Part shown: piece after piece, positions 32,046 through 43,876 of the stretch
Position numbering within the stretch: position 1 is the first letter of the stretch
How the letters are laid out: the number at the start of each line of letters is the position of its first letter
DNA from: Picochlorum sp. 'celeri'
Lineage: Eukaryota > Chlorophyta > Trebouxiophyceae
Assembly (NCBI GenBank): GCA_010909725.1
Contig: JAACMV010000018.1
Span: 1,075,444 to 1,139,443 of the forward strand
DNA length: 64,000 nucleotides
Direction: 5' to 3'
Notes under the pieces: generated by a model
Told to the model about the DNA's origin: nothing
What the model saw: only the letters and a program-made list of their open reading frames with translations
The model's database searches: none
Made by a program: the position numbers and the translations under genes

Positions 32046-34196
32046 TTATGGAGCGATTAAATCTATTGCATAGCTTGACATTGTTGTGGGAGCAACTTGG
32101 AAAAGATTCTTCCACGTGTCCTTATCAGGTTTCCTGTTTTCTGGCAGCCCTGGCACAGCATCCTCGAATGTTGGGTATGCCTCCGTATCGTCTTCGAGAT
32201 CGTATTCATCTAGACGATCTGGAACTGAGGACGTCATAATATCAGAAAGGTGTATACCTGACGAGCTGGCTTGGCTCCTGGCTCGTGACACGGCAAGGTC
32301 AATCTGACTCTGCATCATGCCAAGCTTTTCAAACGAGTCGGCGTGAGGGATTCCCAGGGATTGCAAGTGAAGCCATGAAGGGATGTTATGGATACGTTTG
32401 CCATTTTTGTCGGGGTTGCTGTCAGGTTTCAGGCCTGCCTGTTTTGCTTTCTTTCTTCTGGCTTTGGCAGTCACTTGCCTGAGGCACTCATCCAGGGTCA
32501 CTTCTATATCACAGTTTGTAGCAATGGCGGCCAATTTACGCCATGTCGCGCGTTGCCCTTCCCATTTAGCAAGCATGACATCATCTTTACTCAAGTTGAT
32601 CACAGATTTTAGGGTAGACAGGGTGGTCACCGGGAGCACCATGGTCACATCCCCCTCCCATGGCTGGCTCAGAAGCTTTAAAAGCTTTGAAGCCCCAAGC
32701 TTCCTCGGCATGAGCTCCATCAATTGCTGACATCTATGTTTGAATTCTTGCTCTATCAAAACACCGATTGTTCTGGGTACCGACTCCTTTGCGGCAATAA
32801 TTGGTAAAAGATATGGATTGCATTGTGACACCAGGAAGTAATTGACATTGAACATTTCGCTCAAACCTCTCATTGGCAAATCTTCCTCTAGGGACCCATC
32901 CCTCCATCTTCTCTGCGATTCTCCTGCAGACTTGTTGGCAAATGGAGCCACGCGGCCTTTGGAATCCCTCGCTAGCAGAGTCTGAGGTGCAAACAAAAAG
33001 GGGAATGCCGACGAGCATGCCACTGCAGACCACACGAGTACATTTGGGGCTGTCAGGTAATTGAGAAGACGAGGAGGTTCTGTTGTGTCAGCTGCAGAAA
33101 CAGCAACATTCAGTGCTATACCGCTACGGGCATAAGCCTCCTCAAAGGTGTATTCTCCCAGCAGTTTCTGCAGACGATCTTGGAGCACACGATAATCTTG
33201 CAAAGTCCCTTTCAATAGCAAATGGCTCGCTATTTGCACAGCAGTATTGTAGGAATAGAAATCTATCCCTTTCAACGTCTCGTCGAGAGACGAGAACAAT
33301 TCTTTTAATTCTGACCTGGTGCGAGTACCAACCAAAGCAACAACAATGGCACCAGCACTCGAACCAGACAGCACCCTGGGAAGAAGCGACGCGTCCAAGA
33401 GTGCCTTGATCACCCCCAAATGGAACGAACCGAAAGAACCTCCTCCAGATAATACCAGCGCCGTCCTTCCAAACGCATGCCTTGTCTCCCGAAGAAAAGC
33501 CAGTCTCTCCTCCACTGGCACACTTGCAGCACTGGAAATGTCCCTTAAACAATACTTCACTTGCAAAATATATTCTTGAATAGGCCTTGGAACCGATGAT
33601 AAGCGGCAATGTAACGATGCGTCCGCAATATTACCCATATTACGTATTAAATCAGCCCTCACAACAAACATGAGTTCGTATGGATCACCCCTCTCCCTAA
33701 TTCTCCTCAGATATTCAACCCGGCCTTGAATCAGATCTATGTCATATATCTGATTCTGTAGTTTTTCTACCGCCTCTATCCGCTTCTCGTCCACTTTTTC
33801 GAGCGCAGATGCACACCTTTTCCAGTCTTCGTACGTTTCTGCCTCCATCATTTTCTGCCGCAGCAAACGCCTCCTTCCACGTCTTCCGGACTTTGAATCC
33901 AAGTACATCCGTACCATGAAATGCACGGACATTCCACCCAGAAGCAACCCCATGACTGCGTGCCAGTGCTTCAAGGCCACGCCCAATTTGACACGAGGTC
34001 CCACCATAGACAGAGGCTTGTTCAACCAGGCCACGCAGTCCAATAGGCGCCTCACCAGCTCGGACGCCAGCGACTGAACTCTTCTACCCATCAATAGATG
34101 AAACGCAATCATATTTCTACCGTGACGAGACATCAAGGTCGCCAAACCCCCGGTGCCACGTCCCGACCCAACGGAAGGGTTTGCTCCGTATGCCAT
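32046..34196 (-). CDS. Patatin-domain triacylglycerol lipase, SDP1/TGL3-5-like
   Basis: 716 residues, no intron. Arabidopsis SDP1 and yeast TGL3/4/5 hydrolyse storage lipid at oil bodies. The patatin core is intact: oxyanion loop SGGGSFGSFHLGV (about 250-262), nucleophile Ser280 in GSSAG and the catalytic aspartate in RDGS (about 433). A hydrophobic segment around residues 78-95 and the helical region before the patatin domain match the DUF3336 N-terminal domain of this family. The C-terminal ~150 residues are charged and probably disordered. A mostly lipid-related role is inferred from family. Confidence 0.92.
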   Translation of the reverse strand: MAYGANPSVGSGRGTGGLATLMSRHGRNMIAFHLLMGRRVQSLASELVRRLLDCVAWLNKPLSMVGPRVKLGVALKHWHAVMGLLLGGMSVHFMVRMYLDSKSGRRGRRRLLRQKMMEAETYEDWKRCASALEKVDEKRIEAVEKLQNQIYDIDLIQGRVEYLRRIRERGDPYELMFVVRADLIRNMGNIADASLHCRLSSVPRPIQEYILQVKYCLRDISSAASVPVEERLAFLRETRHAFGRTALVLSGGGSFGSFHLGVIKALLDASLLPRVLSGSSAGAIVVALVGTRTRSELKELFSSLDETLKGIDFYSYNTAVQIASHLLLKGTLQDYRVLQDRLQKLLGEYTFEEAYARSGIALNVAVSAADTTEPPRLLNYLTAPNVLVWSAVACSSAFPFLFAPQTLLARDSKGRVAPFANKSAGESQRRWRDGSLEEDLPMRGLSEMFNVNYFLVSQCNPYLLPIIAAKESVPRTIGVLIEQEFKHRCQQLMELMPRKLGASKLLKLLSQPWEGDVTMVLPVTTLSTLKSVINLSKDDVMLAKWEGQRATWRKLAAIATNCDIEVTLDECLRQVTAKARRKKAKQAGLKPDSNPDKNGKRIHNIPSWLHLQSLGIPHADSFEKLGMMQSQIDLAVSRARSQASSSGIHLSDIMTSSVPDRLDEYDLEDDTEAYPTFEDAVPGLPENRKPDKDTWKNLFQVAPTTMSSYAIDLIAP

Positions 34197-34519
34197 CTAC
34201 GCAACGCTGTTTTGCAAATCGCCATACATGGCAACCACTAAAACTCTACTAGTGTAATATAATCAAATCAAACGCATACATTATGGGTTGGGTTTGCTGC
34301 AGGCTCTTTTGATACACCTCATTCATATCAAGAAAATCAGCAAACATGTGTGTGTGACACGGCATGTCATGATTCGATTGATACTCGAGTTCAGGAGTTT
34401 GTTCAAGTTGCTAATGATAAAGAGGACATCACTGTTGCCATTTTTACAATACATCAAATCTCATACGTGAGAAATTGTTTTTCAAAATGTGCCATGGCAC
34501 AATACCTTGTGTGGTGCAT
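34197..34519. other. Intergenic stretch between two minus-strand genes
   Basis: 323 bp. Several frames stay open by chance on the plus strand between about 34310 and 34520, but none has a convincing start. Treated as non-coding. Confidence 0.4.
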
Positions 34520-35434
34520 CTAAGCCTTCTGGGCAAGATCGAAAGTGATCAACAATGGATCGTGCTGGAAGTTATGAGCAATTTCCTTGTCCAATGGTAA
34601 CAGATGAACTTCATTGACGATCAAATCGGTGCAGGCAGAGCCCTTTGGATGAACAGCCACGGAGTAGTCCACTCTGCCCTTTGGCATGCCCTTGGCATCC
34701 AAGGAGGACCTGCGTGGCGCCTCAGTCTCTGGGTATACATGAACAGAAGCTGACCACTCGCTGTCCTCCAATGGCGTGGCCCTCAATGGCTCACTATTCG
34801 TATTCCAGCATCCAGCAATCAGTGCAGGAGACCCATCATTCACGCACACATTTGCCACATGTCCAATGAACTCCTTCGCCATGGATGTCTTCACAGCAGT
34901 CTGAATAGGATGTCCCTCGCCATTGGAATTTACAATTTTCTTCCCGTGGTACGAAAGGAGGAAGAACTTGCGACCCTCCGCCACCTGAAGAACGGCACCA
35001 GCCCACCTGCCATCGAAAGAAGACAATTGCTGCTTGATATCCGCGTGCATTCCAGCCAAAAGGTGCTCAGAGTCGTAGAACTTGCCAATAGAGTGCCTTT
35101 CCATATCCTTCTCTGTGTATACGGAAGTATCATACAGGACCACGGCATCGCGCTTGTCATCCCCAAGGTCCACATCCTGATTTCCCCACTGACGAACGGC
35201 CTTCCAAGTGTCAGATCCATGAGCCTTGTTAATATCGGCAATCAATTCGGCCAAGCATCGCTCCGTATTCCACTCATAATCCTGCAAGCAGATGGCAGTC
35301 GGCTCGTGGTTGCCGGCCTTGGCGCACGTGAACGCATCCACGATAGCTTTATGCTCGTCAGCACGAGTAGTATTAGGATTTGTGCCAAAACTGAGGCAAT
35401 TCAGGCATAAAATAGAACCAGAGTGCTGTGCCAT
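34520..35434 (-). CDS. Endonuclease/exonuclease/phosphatase-fold protein with altered active site
   Basis: 304 residues, intron-free. The layout follows the EEP (DNase I-like) fold: an N-terminal strand with NCLSFGTN, AICLQDYEW where active enzymes have QE, LSYHGK in place of SWHGK, AGCWNTN in place of GDFN, and a final HDPLLITF near the usual SDH. At least two metal-binding positions appear changed (E to D, D to C), so it may bind without cutting. No transit peptide or membrane segment. Identification rests on the order of weak motifs. Confidence 0.55.
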   Translation of the reverse strand: MAQHSGSILCLNCLSFGTNPNTTRADEHKAIVDAFTCAKAGNHEPTAICLQDYEWNTERCLAELIADINKAHGSDTWKAVRQWGNQDVDLGDDKRDAVVLYDTSVYTEKDMERHSIGKFYDSEHLLAGMHADIKQQLSSFDGRWAGAVLQVAEGRKFFLLSYHGKKIVNSNGEGHPIQTAVKTSMAKEFIGHVANVCVNDGSPALIAGCWNTNSEPLRATPLEDSEWSASVHVYPETEAPRRSSLDAKGMPKGRVDYSVAVHPKGSACTDLIVNEVHLLPLDKEIAHNFQHDPLLITFDLAQKA

Positions 35435-35772
35435 GGTGTCGTTGATCCTGATGGGTGGTGTCCAGCCGATCGCTCTGTGTTCAGGTATACCGCAAAGATG
35501 GGTAGATGGGTTCTACAGTAATCTACAGGTACAATGTAGTATAATTTTATCTTGAGAAGGTCGTCGTCAACCATGACACTGCCTATAGCGTCATCAGCGT
35601 CTCGGGAGAGAAGAGACGACCAAAATACCGGTCACGCCGAGCCTTGGATGGGATACCTCTCCCTCAGTTGCTAGGGGCAACCTTCACGTGAACAACAATA
35701 TGTGGCTCCAAGGGGCCTGCCCATAATTCAAAAAAAATTCAGTTTTATTTTATCGAACGAATTTGTATCACA
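35435..35772. promoter_or_regulatory. Divergent promoter, PetC side AT-rich
   Basis: 338 bp between the EEP-like and PetC starts. A run of A and T (TTCAAAAAAAATTCAGTTTTATTTTATC region, about 35728-35756) lies just upstream of PetC. No separate gene seen. Confidence 0.45.
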
Positions 35773-36557
35773 ATGTTGACTACAGCAACTATTCAGAAGC
35801 CATGTGCTTCTCAGGTGGCAGCCCTTCGCGCTGCCCCAAAGGCTCCTCGTGCCACTGCCCGCATGTCCGTGCGTGCTGCATCTGCAGCAGTTGACGATGT
35901 CCCATCCCCAGAAAAGCGTGGCATCATGAATTTGTTGCTCCTTGGAGCCATTGGTGCACCAGTACGTTGATGGATATTAGAGTGTCTTTGCGATAAGGTT
36001 ACCCGATGTTGGCTGGCTGGCTGGGCGACAGAACGACTGCCACAGCTGGCACAGACCCCGTTGGAGGTTGAATAATACAATTAATATAAATTCTCATGTG
36101 TGTGCAGGCTGCTGGTATGGCTGGACCATTTGCCCTGTTCTTCGTGCCAAAGAGCTCTGGAGGAGGTGCTGGTGGACAGACCGCCAAGGATGCCTTGGGT
36201 AACGATATCAAGGAGTCCGAGTGGGTCAAGACCCATCAGCCAGGAGACCGCTCTTTGGCTCAGGGACTCAAGGGTGACGCAACCTACTTGGTCGTCACCG
36301 GCGAGGGAAAGATTGAAAAGTACGGAATCAATGCCGTGTGCACCCATTTGGGATGCGTCGTGCCATGGAACGCCGCAGAGAACAAGTTCATGTGCCCTTG
36401 CCACGGATCTCAGTACAACAACCAAGGAAAGGTTGTCCGTGGACCAGCCCCATTGTCTCTTGCCTTGGCTCACTGCGACGTTAATGACGACCTTGTCACA
36501 TTCTCTCCATGGACCGAGACTGATTTCCGTACTGGACTCGCACCATGGTGGAAATAA
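35773..36557 (+). CDS. petC: Cytochrome b6f Rieske iron-sulfur protein
   Basis: Nuclear-encoded subunit that passes electrons from plastoquinol to cytochrome f. Exons 35773-35961 and 36108-36557, 146-nt intron (gtacgt...cag), 212 residues. The first ~45 residues are an alanine/arginine-rich transit peptide, then [17 protein letters not shown] starts the thylakoid helix that runs across the splice site. The 2Fe-2S ligands are in CTHLGC and CPCHGSQYN. Codon choice is sharply restricted (GGA, CCA, AAC, AAG, GTC) compared with neighbouring genes, as expected for a highly expressed protein. The intron is about twice the usual length here and could hold expression signals. Confidence 0.97.
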
Positions 36558-36666
36558 GCCATCGGATGTATGTTGTTTTATTCATGTAACACAGAGAACG
36601 TAGCAGGAATTTATAATATAAGACAGCAGGCCCTCCTATACGAATACAGGAAGATTCATCTTTTCT

Positions 36667-36999
36667 CTACCCTCGCAGCTCCAGTGAGGGACTCTTCTCA
36701 TACGCGCAACTCCTTTCTTTTACTTGTTTTGCTAATTTCATATTCTCGTCCAGTATCTCTTTCAGCAACCTCTTTTTCTCCTCTGTTTCCTCGTGAAGAC
36801 GGGTTGACCTTTCCACCAGACCCGTTGCTTTTCTCTCCAACGCGTGCACTCGGTGCACCAAGGAATATGTGGTCGGGTTTCCCGCAGCTATTGTATTTCT
36901 ACATCCTTCAATACCCTGATACGCGACCTCTAACGAAGACAGGAAGGCTTGAACCGCCGATTGCGTTGAACTCTTGTTGTTACTCTCAACGACCACCAT
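36667..36999 (-). CDS. Small coiled-coil protein, unknown
   Basis: 110 residues from ATG 36999; the frame extends upstream only through TTG, and a possible acceptor (ctgcag) just before it leaves room for a missed first exon. The second half is a regular helix with heptad leucines (RSTRLHEETEEKKRLLKEIL region). Size and form recall small Mediator or kinetochore subunits, but no motif supports a name. Confidence 0.5.
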   Translation of the reverse strand: MVVVESNNKSSTQSAVQAFLSSLEVAYQGIEGCRNTIAAGNPTTYSLVHRVHALERKATGLVERSTRLHEETEEKKRLLKEILDENMKLAKQVKERSCAYEKSPSLELRG

Positions 37000-37273
37000 T
37001 GCAGGTCTCTGCAGATCCAAATGCCTGCGTCTGTGATGTTATCTTTCAAGTACTACATATATATCGCATGCAGATGAATCTGATCAGAATGTTTTCATTC
37101 CTGAGCATTTCATGACATCTTGTCAATTTCGAAATCCGGCATTCGCCTACTCCATCCATCCCAAGAGGAGGGCAACAGAATAATAATTTATATTCATAGC
37201 ATATCATTAATTGACTTACAATGGTGTGACTGTATCAGCGCATGGGTTGTTTATTTGTTCACTGTCAAAAGAC

Positions 37274-40200
37274 ATGACTCGTAGCATACGGTTGTCTGAG
37301 GGTGATAAAGATATCAATGATATCTTAGATCACATTAATAATGGAATGGTACGCGCCGAGATGGTCAGCTGCTGTGGATTTTTTGTGACGGGGTACATGA
37401 CACACCGCCTTGCTCTGCAGGATCTACCGAGCATCTTTCCTTCGTTACGGGATGGCACTTGGACGGACCAAAGAGCATCATCCTTGCTCGTAGGACTACT
37501 GGAGAGTGTGGCACGGGGAACGCTGCGGCCTTTGGGATTCGTGCAGTGTCTCCGGGAGATGGCATATGCCAAGACGAGAGAGCGGGAGTATGAAGTTGGT
37601 GATTTGATTTGGATGACGTGGCTTTTGAGGGGATTGTGCTCCGGTGAACTGTCAGAGGAGAAGAAGGAAGCCGCCCAGAACCTGGTTGACTGTGCACGGG
37701 AACTCCTGCAGGAGGGCTACTTGTCCAAGAGAGTTCTGATGGAGGTGAGTGATGGAGAATTCATGGAAGTGGCAGGATTAGTGAGCTCGTACAGGGATGG
37801 CTGGAGGAAGAGGGAGATCAGGCTGAACACTCGTAATGTGTATGCCCAGCGCAAGTTCAATTTGTTGAGGGAGGAATCGGAGGGGTATTCCAAGATTGTG
37901 ACAGTTCTAAACCAGGCAGGCTCGGCAAGAGTATCAAAGACAAACTTGAGCGGTGTGGTCGCAGAGATCAAGTCGTTGATTGGGTATTTCGATCTGGATC
38001 CCAACCGAGTTTCTAGTCTTATTCTGGATGCGTTTGCAGTGTACCCCCACAATGAGTCATTCATCACTTTGATTGAAGAATTCGGTGTTTTGAAATGTGT
38101 GGAATTTTTGGGATTCAGGTTTTCGAGGGATGACGGCATCCACAAGGGATTATACAAGAGTGCTGCCTTGCTCATCTTGCATGGGCTGGTTTCGTTGGAT
38201 GACTTGCTCGTCCATTTCACTCCGACAGAGGAGGAGTACAAAGATTTGTGGAATACAAAAATGACAAGATTAGAAGATTCGGTGAAAAAGATCGGTATGG
38301 TATCGCTGGCAGGCAAAGATGATGATGGTGACCAGATGGTCAAGAAGCAAGCTGGACAGACTGCGAGGACAATAGCCATTGATACCAAACAGTATCGAGA
38401 TCAGTTGTGGATGGATACTTGTGAAGTAAATGGAGGCGAAAGGAGCAATTCAAAAATGCAGGAGGTGCCTGACAAGCGATTAGAACTGTTAGCAGAGCTT
38501 TTCACATGCGGAGCATGGGACCATGCGACATTATTCATCAAGTATCTGAGAACATTGGGCGTCTCGGATGTTGCATCGTATACAAGTGTAGGGGAGGCAT
38601 TGTGCCGTGTCATCATCAAAGAAATTCCAGACAGTAACCACGCAGGTGAACAGGTGGTCCTCTCTGATTGTGCCCAGGATGCCATTGGACTCATTGGCTG
38701 CCACCTGCACTACAATTTGAAGGCATTTGGAAAGGTTTTGGGTGTTGTATCCAACTTTTACGAGACAGGTGACGCTGTGAGAGGAAGACAAATGCTTGTG
38801 AATACCATCCTTCCAGCATATACATTAGTGCCTTCAAATGTGGCCTTGTCCCATTACCTCTGGAATGACGTCTTGTCCAAACTGCCATACACTGACAGAT
38901 ATGAGATTTACGCTGCATTTGAAGAGAAAAAGAGCGATCTTGTCTTTGTGAGGGCATCGGAGAAAATGGCAGAGACAGAAGTGAGGCGCATTCTACGAAG
39001 GGTCACAGCTCCATCCAGCCGAAGGGAGGTTAAGATGACCGTGAGACCTATCAGTAGACTTTTGGGGAAAATCTGCCATTCAAACCCATTTACAATCTGC
39101 CGACAGCTCCTTCGACAGGTCATGGGGATGCCTGGCATGGTTGTGTCCATATCTGAGTCGTTGAAGTATCTTACCCCTTTCACCTTTGACGCTATGACAT
39201 TTACCATTTTGAGACAATTGTCTAGCGGAAAGCGGAAATTGAAAGAAGATGGAGTCAACCTAGAGGAATGGTTCCAATGGCTCGCTCTATTCACTGGCAT
39301 TGTCAGCAGGAATCAAAGGTGCGAACTCCTTCTGCGTGTTGGCTTCTATCCAACAAGCGTGATTGGGCAAGTATACCACGGAGATCATAACTATTTATTT
39401 CTTACGTTCTGCAGTAATATTGAGGTAACAGCGCTGCTCCAGTATATCGTCAACCAACTAAAGGGATCAGAATCAATAGATCTGCTGGTCTTGAAGGAGA
39501 TAATCTCGACAATGACCAGAATATCTCCCTCGGTGGACGTCAGCAACCAGCAGCTCGACACACTTGCAGGGAGCGATACATTGATCAACTATGTGATTGG
39601 ACAAGAGGAAGGTGGCAAAGAAACAGGTGGGAGAAAGGACACTGTGAAGGCGACGAAGAGACTTCTGGACTCGCTCAGGAGGGGGTCTCAGAACAATCAA
39701 CTGTTACTTCCTTTGCTTATTCTCCTTGCCCAGCAACGAAAACTCATAACGCTTCACCCCCCATCGAAGCATCTCAAACTTGCCACTGAATTGGTGGACA
39801 AGTGCCAGGAAGTGACGATGCAGTACATTGAATTTCTGCAGAAGTCCTTGGCTGAAGTGGAGTACAGCAATTTGCTGCCATCAATAGAGGACCTGGTAAC
39901 GGAGTATAAGATTGATGCCGAAATCATTTTACAACTGTATCGACCCTTGCTGAAACGCGTGAGCATCGAGTCGGTGGTTGGAGAGGAGGCCATTGATGAA
40001 GAAGGTGAAATATCACCGGAAGAAACGCATGGGGGTGATGCTGGCCAGGACGATGCGAAGAAAGACGAAAGCGCAGTCATGGAGACCCCAAAGTTGCCTT
40101 CTGACTGGTCGCATGTACAAACATCTCTCACAAAGCTGGCACCAGATGAAGACTTCAGAGGCATTTCCTGGGAACTCTACCTTATATTTTGGGCCTTCGA

Positions 40201-41966
40201 ACTTTCGGACTTGCTAGTGCCAAAAGATAGGTATCAATCAACCCTCAAACAAGTTGAAATATCAAGGAGGAACATACAGGATGACATTGCAGCCGCTAAG
40301 AGGGATGGTGTGAGAGGGCATTGGGGGGACCAAAACTCGCCGCAAGTGGACGTGGGAGCCCTCAAAGCTGAATTGGCTGCATTGGACAATGTGTACAATA
40401 CTCTTCCAGACGATCTCAAATCCCAAGAGGACAATGCAAAAGTTTGTGCGCAAATGGCTGCGAAAACTGCGGATCTCTGGTATGTCGCCGCTTTCAGTGC
40501 ATTCTGATATTGGGCATGTGTGAGATGTCTTGTTGTTTTGTGTTTGCAGGGTGAAGAAAGCCGATTTGGAATCGCAAGCGGCCGCCGCAAAAGAGTTTGT
40601 ACAGCACTGTATTTTGACAAGGTTGTTTTTGTCGCCCAAAGATGCGATCTATTGCGTGGAATTTCTTCGTTTGATTCATAAACTTAGTCCGCCTGGACTC
40701 AGGCTGCTCTCTGTTGTGGACCGCCTTTTCAAAGAACTCGGATTTATGGTTCGTTGCTGCACTGCGCGAGAGTCAATAAATCTAGGGATATTCTTCTGTG
40801 ATTTAATGAGTTTGGTATCCCGATGGAGGTCCAAGGAAGTGTACGACGAGGAATGCTCAAAGTCTGAGGTTTTCAAATCTTACAAAAGTGGCAACCTTGA
40901 ACCTGTCTCCCATGAAGAATTCATCCGACTGAGCGCGAACTGGCATAAACGTTTGACTCTAGATGTATTCAAATCTTGTATAATCAGCAATGACTACATG
41001 CAGATGAAGAATGTGCTGCTTGTCCTGAACAGAATGGTGAGGATCTACCCAGCAACAAAGGAGGATGCAGAGGAACTCCTTGTCACACTAAAGCCCATGA
41101 GCGAGTCCGATGAAAGGGAAGATTTGAAGACACTTGCAAGGATGTATTGCACAGGACTGGAAATGTCAATTAGGGATAGGCAAATGGTGGCTACTCGACA
41201 GGAGTATGCTGGCCTTCCACCTCCTCCAAAGAAGAAGACCGATGGGGGCGCTCCGCAGGAGAACCAGTCGACTAAATCAGCAAAACAAGCGCAAGAGGAG
41301 AAGAAAGATACCAAAGATTCTAAGAGGAAGAGGCCCGAAAGTACTCATGCCACTGGTGGCCATGGGGACAACAACACCGAGAAACCAAAAGCAAGAAGCA
41401 AGTATAGGGATGATCGGAATGGAAACGGCCAAATACAGAAACAAGAAGCACCAAAATCGACAGTAGATAATGTCAAGCCAGAAAAGGGGGCCTCAACGAA
41501 GCCCTCTCGCCCTGCCAAATCAAGGCGGGAGAGGACTGAGAAATCTGGAGCCATTCCAGAAAGGGCAGAACAAAACAGAGACTTTGCAGACAAGAGAGCA
41601 GGAAGAAAATCAAGTGATGGAACCAACAAACCCCCTAGAAATCCGGAAAGAACTACTGGGGACTCGTCAGCACGCCGCCACGAGCCAAAGAATGAGGGGA
41701 GGAACTCAAAGAGCAGAGATCTGAAAAAGCGCTCTCGGTCAGACGAGGACATCTACTCCCGGACCGACCAATCGAAAAGATCTCGGCGAGATGAGGGAGC
41801 GAAAAAAGAAAGGAAAAAGTCGCCATCACGTGGAGATGAGACGAGGAGTAAGCGGAGTTTCCGCGCTACAGCATCCCCACCATCTTCCCGCCATGGAACC
41901 TCCAGAAGATCCGATAAAGAAGGGACGGCGCAGAGAGATCATAGAAGGGACAGAAGAAAGAGATAG
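37274..41966 (+). CDS. THOC2: THO complex subunit 2
   Basis: Scaffold of the THO/TREX complex that couples transcription to mRNA export. Exons 37274-40479 and 40550-41966, 70-nt intron (gtatgt...cag), 1540 residues, in the normal range. The intron removes an in-frame stop and joins TADLW to VKKADLES. The region after the join, RLFLSPKDAIYCVEFLRLIH, WHKRLTLDVFKSC and the helical repeats around it match the conserved THOC2 C-terminal domain. From about residue 1290 the chain is a long disordered basic tail rich in K, R, E, S with RS-like dipeptides. The start is the first ATG in frame; an upstream exon cannot be excluded. Confidence 0.9.
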
Positions 41967-41977
41967 ATATTTAAACA

Positions 41978-43876
41978 TTATTTCATCGATGGAATCCAAT
42001 AGAACAAGGACTGGGCTTCCTCAAGCTGTTGCCGCATTGTGTTGAATTCCATAGTCGATGCATGGAGAACAGTCTTCACTGCTGGCAAAAGCACTTCACA
42101 TTCCTGCAGTTTGCCTTTTAGACAGCATTCGATATACTTCATAACTATATTTTTCCTGTAAATTGTATCAGTGTCTTCAATCTTTGTGTCTTGCATTACT
42201 GCCCTTGTGGGAGTTCCTTGAGAATGCTCAACCGCTCGCTTCAGAGCTCTGTTTTTCAAGGTCAGATCTTCCACTGATTGCGTCGATGCCAATAAGGCTG
42301 CCTCGAGGCGGTCCACTTGTACCTGGGAATACTCTTTTAATTTCTCATGCGCCATGTGCAAATCATTCAGTTGTGTTTCTGCGTGCTCTAGTTTCATCTG
42401 CAGGCCGTGACACTCCTTCTCATAGGCAATCAACTTCTTTTCATTTGTTTGGTTGGACAAGTGCAGGTTCTTCAGTCGAATTTCTGCCATTTCCAGTTCT
42501 TCTGACGCCATCTGGTCCACATGAGAATCTTCCGAAGCGTTGATACGGCTCTGAAGAGTTTCTAGTTCTACCCTCATCTTTTCTCGCCGCACCTCACTCT
42601 CCTCTATGGCCCTCACAGCTGTGCTCAGCTCAGCCTCCAACGAGGCCGCAGTCTTTGCCGTCAAGACTAGTTCCTCCTGTGTAGTTTTTAACTTTTCGAG
42701 CGCCTCTTCAAGGCGATCTTGTACGCTGCTGTCTTTCCGATCGATGCATCTCATATCTGCCAGGAGAGATTCATAATACAATACTCTTGCTTGCAGCTCG
42801 TCCCTGTCTGACAATATGCTTCCCATTTCTGCCACCTCTGCGAGTGCTTTAGACAATGCTATTTCATTTGCCTGTAGTTTTTTATCAAGCTTTCTATTCT
42901 TCGCCACCTCTACGGCGATGGTGTCATTCAAGCTTCTGTTCTGCTTGAAGAGATGAGAAACCTTTGCGGACAGCTCCTCGTGAGATTTCGAAGCAGCCTG
43001 TTGTGAACTTTTCTGAGAGAGAGACAATTCCTTCTCCAGAGCATCAATTTTGGACTGCATTTTAGCAATCTCGTTCACATGGGCGGTCTGTTGTCCCTTG
43101 AGCGACTCTATCTCTGTCTGTTGCGTGGATGACATGTGCTGAAACTTTTCCAGCTTCTCCTCTGCTGATGCACGCCCCATCTCTGCCTCATACTGAGCTT
43201 TCTGTGCAATATGCACAAGAGACTCGGTCTCATTGGCATCGCTATTGCCATCCTCACCATCACTGGGAACACAGTTCTCTCCCCCACCCATCCCCTTCTT
43301 CAGCAACTCGTTTTCCTTCCGCAACGAATCAATCTCGTATCCCGCGGCCAGAACCATAAATTCACTAAGAGCGGCATCCTTTGCAACCATCTTGTCTATG
43401 TCTGAATTTATCCGAGTCACGCCCATGTGGGTACCCCTGTTGGACTTCTGGAGTGCCTCTCTCAGTGCCGCATTCGCCATATACAACTCGTGCTTCTCTT
43501 TCAAATGCAGTTTCAACAAAATCTTCAGATCTGCATTGTCATACCACCTCAATTGACGGGCACTGTCCACAGGCACACTGATCGTCTGTCCGCCAGCTGC
43601 AGCTCCTCTCTCAGCCTTGTCGCCAGTGCCCCCTCCACCGCTGGCCTCTTGGCCCACCGAGGGAAAGTTTTGGGACGAAAGCTGTTGCCTAAGCCTGCAT
43701 AACAAAAGTTGGACGTCACACCCCCCTGATACGACCACCGCTTCGACCATAAACGCCCTTGGGCAGGGTGTCGGTTGGTAACGTTCGCACCTCGTAGCAC
43801 CATCCGTGATGTTGCTATTCAGGCCTTGAACAGTGCTCTGAAACTTATTTTGAAGATTTTGAAACTTATTCTGCAT
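41978..43876 (-). CDS. Golgin-like coiled-coil protein with a C-terminal GRIP domain
   Basis: About 600 residues, almost all coiled coil (leucine heptads from about residue 120 on). Near the C-terminus, TIYRKNIVMKYIECCLKG followed by LLPAVKTVLHAS matches the GRIP-domain pattern, including its key tyrosine, which binds ARL1 at the trans-Golgi. Exons 43876-43791 and 43694-41978; the 96-nt intron (gtgcga...cag) is a multiple of three and has no stop, so retention would add 32 residues. The stop is 11 bp from the THOC2 stop. Confidence 0.75.
   Translation of the reverse strand: MQNKFQNLQNKFQSTVQGLNSNITDGATRCERYQPTPCPRAFMVEAVVVSGGCDVQLLLCRLRQQLSSQNFPSVGQEASGGGGTGDKAERGAAAGGQTISVPVDSARQLRWYDNADLKILLKLHLKEKHELYMANAALREALQKSNRGTHMGVTRINSDIDKMVAKDAALSEFMVLAAGYEIDSLRKENELLKKGMGGGENCVPSDGEDGNSDANETESLVHIAQKAQYEAEMGRASAEEKLEKFQHMSSTQQTEIESLKGQQTAHVNEIAKMQSKIDALEKELSLSQKSSQQAASKSHEELSAKVSHLFKQNRSLNDTIAVEVAKNRKLDKKLQANEIALSKALAEVAEMGSILSDRDELQARVLYYESLLADMRCIDRKDSSVQDRLEEALEKLKTTQEELVLTAKTAASLEAELSTAVRAIEESEVRREKMRVELETLQSRINASEDSHVDQMASEELEMAEIRLKNLHLSNQTNEKKLIAYEKECHGLQMKLEHAETQLNDLHMAHEKLKEYSQVQVDRLEAALLASTQSVEDLTLKNRALKRAVEHSQGTPTRAVMQDTKIEDTDTIYRKNIVMKYIECCLKGKLQECEVLLPAVKTVLHASTMEFNTMRQQLEEAQSLFYWIPSMK

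Noticed and set aside
34230..34520. Open plus-strand frames after the lipase start, possible small spliced gene
   Set aside because: Two frames stay open but there is no convincing exon 1 in phase and no recognisable motif.
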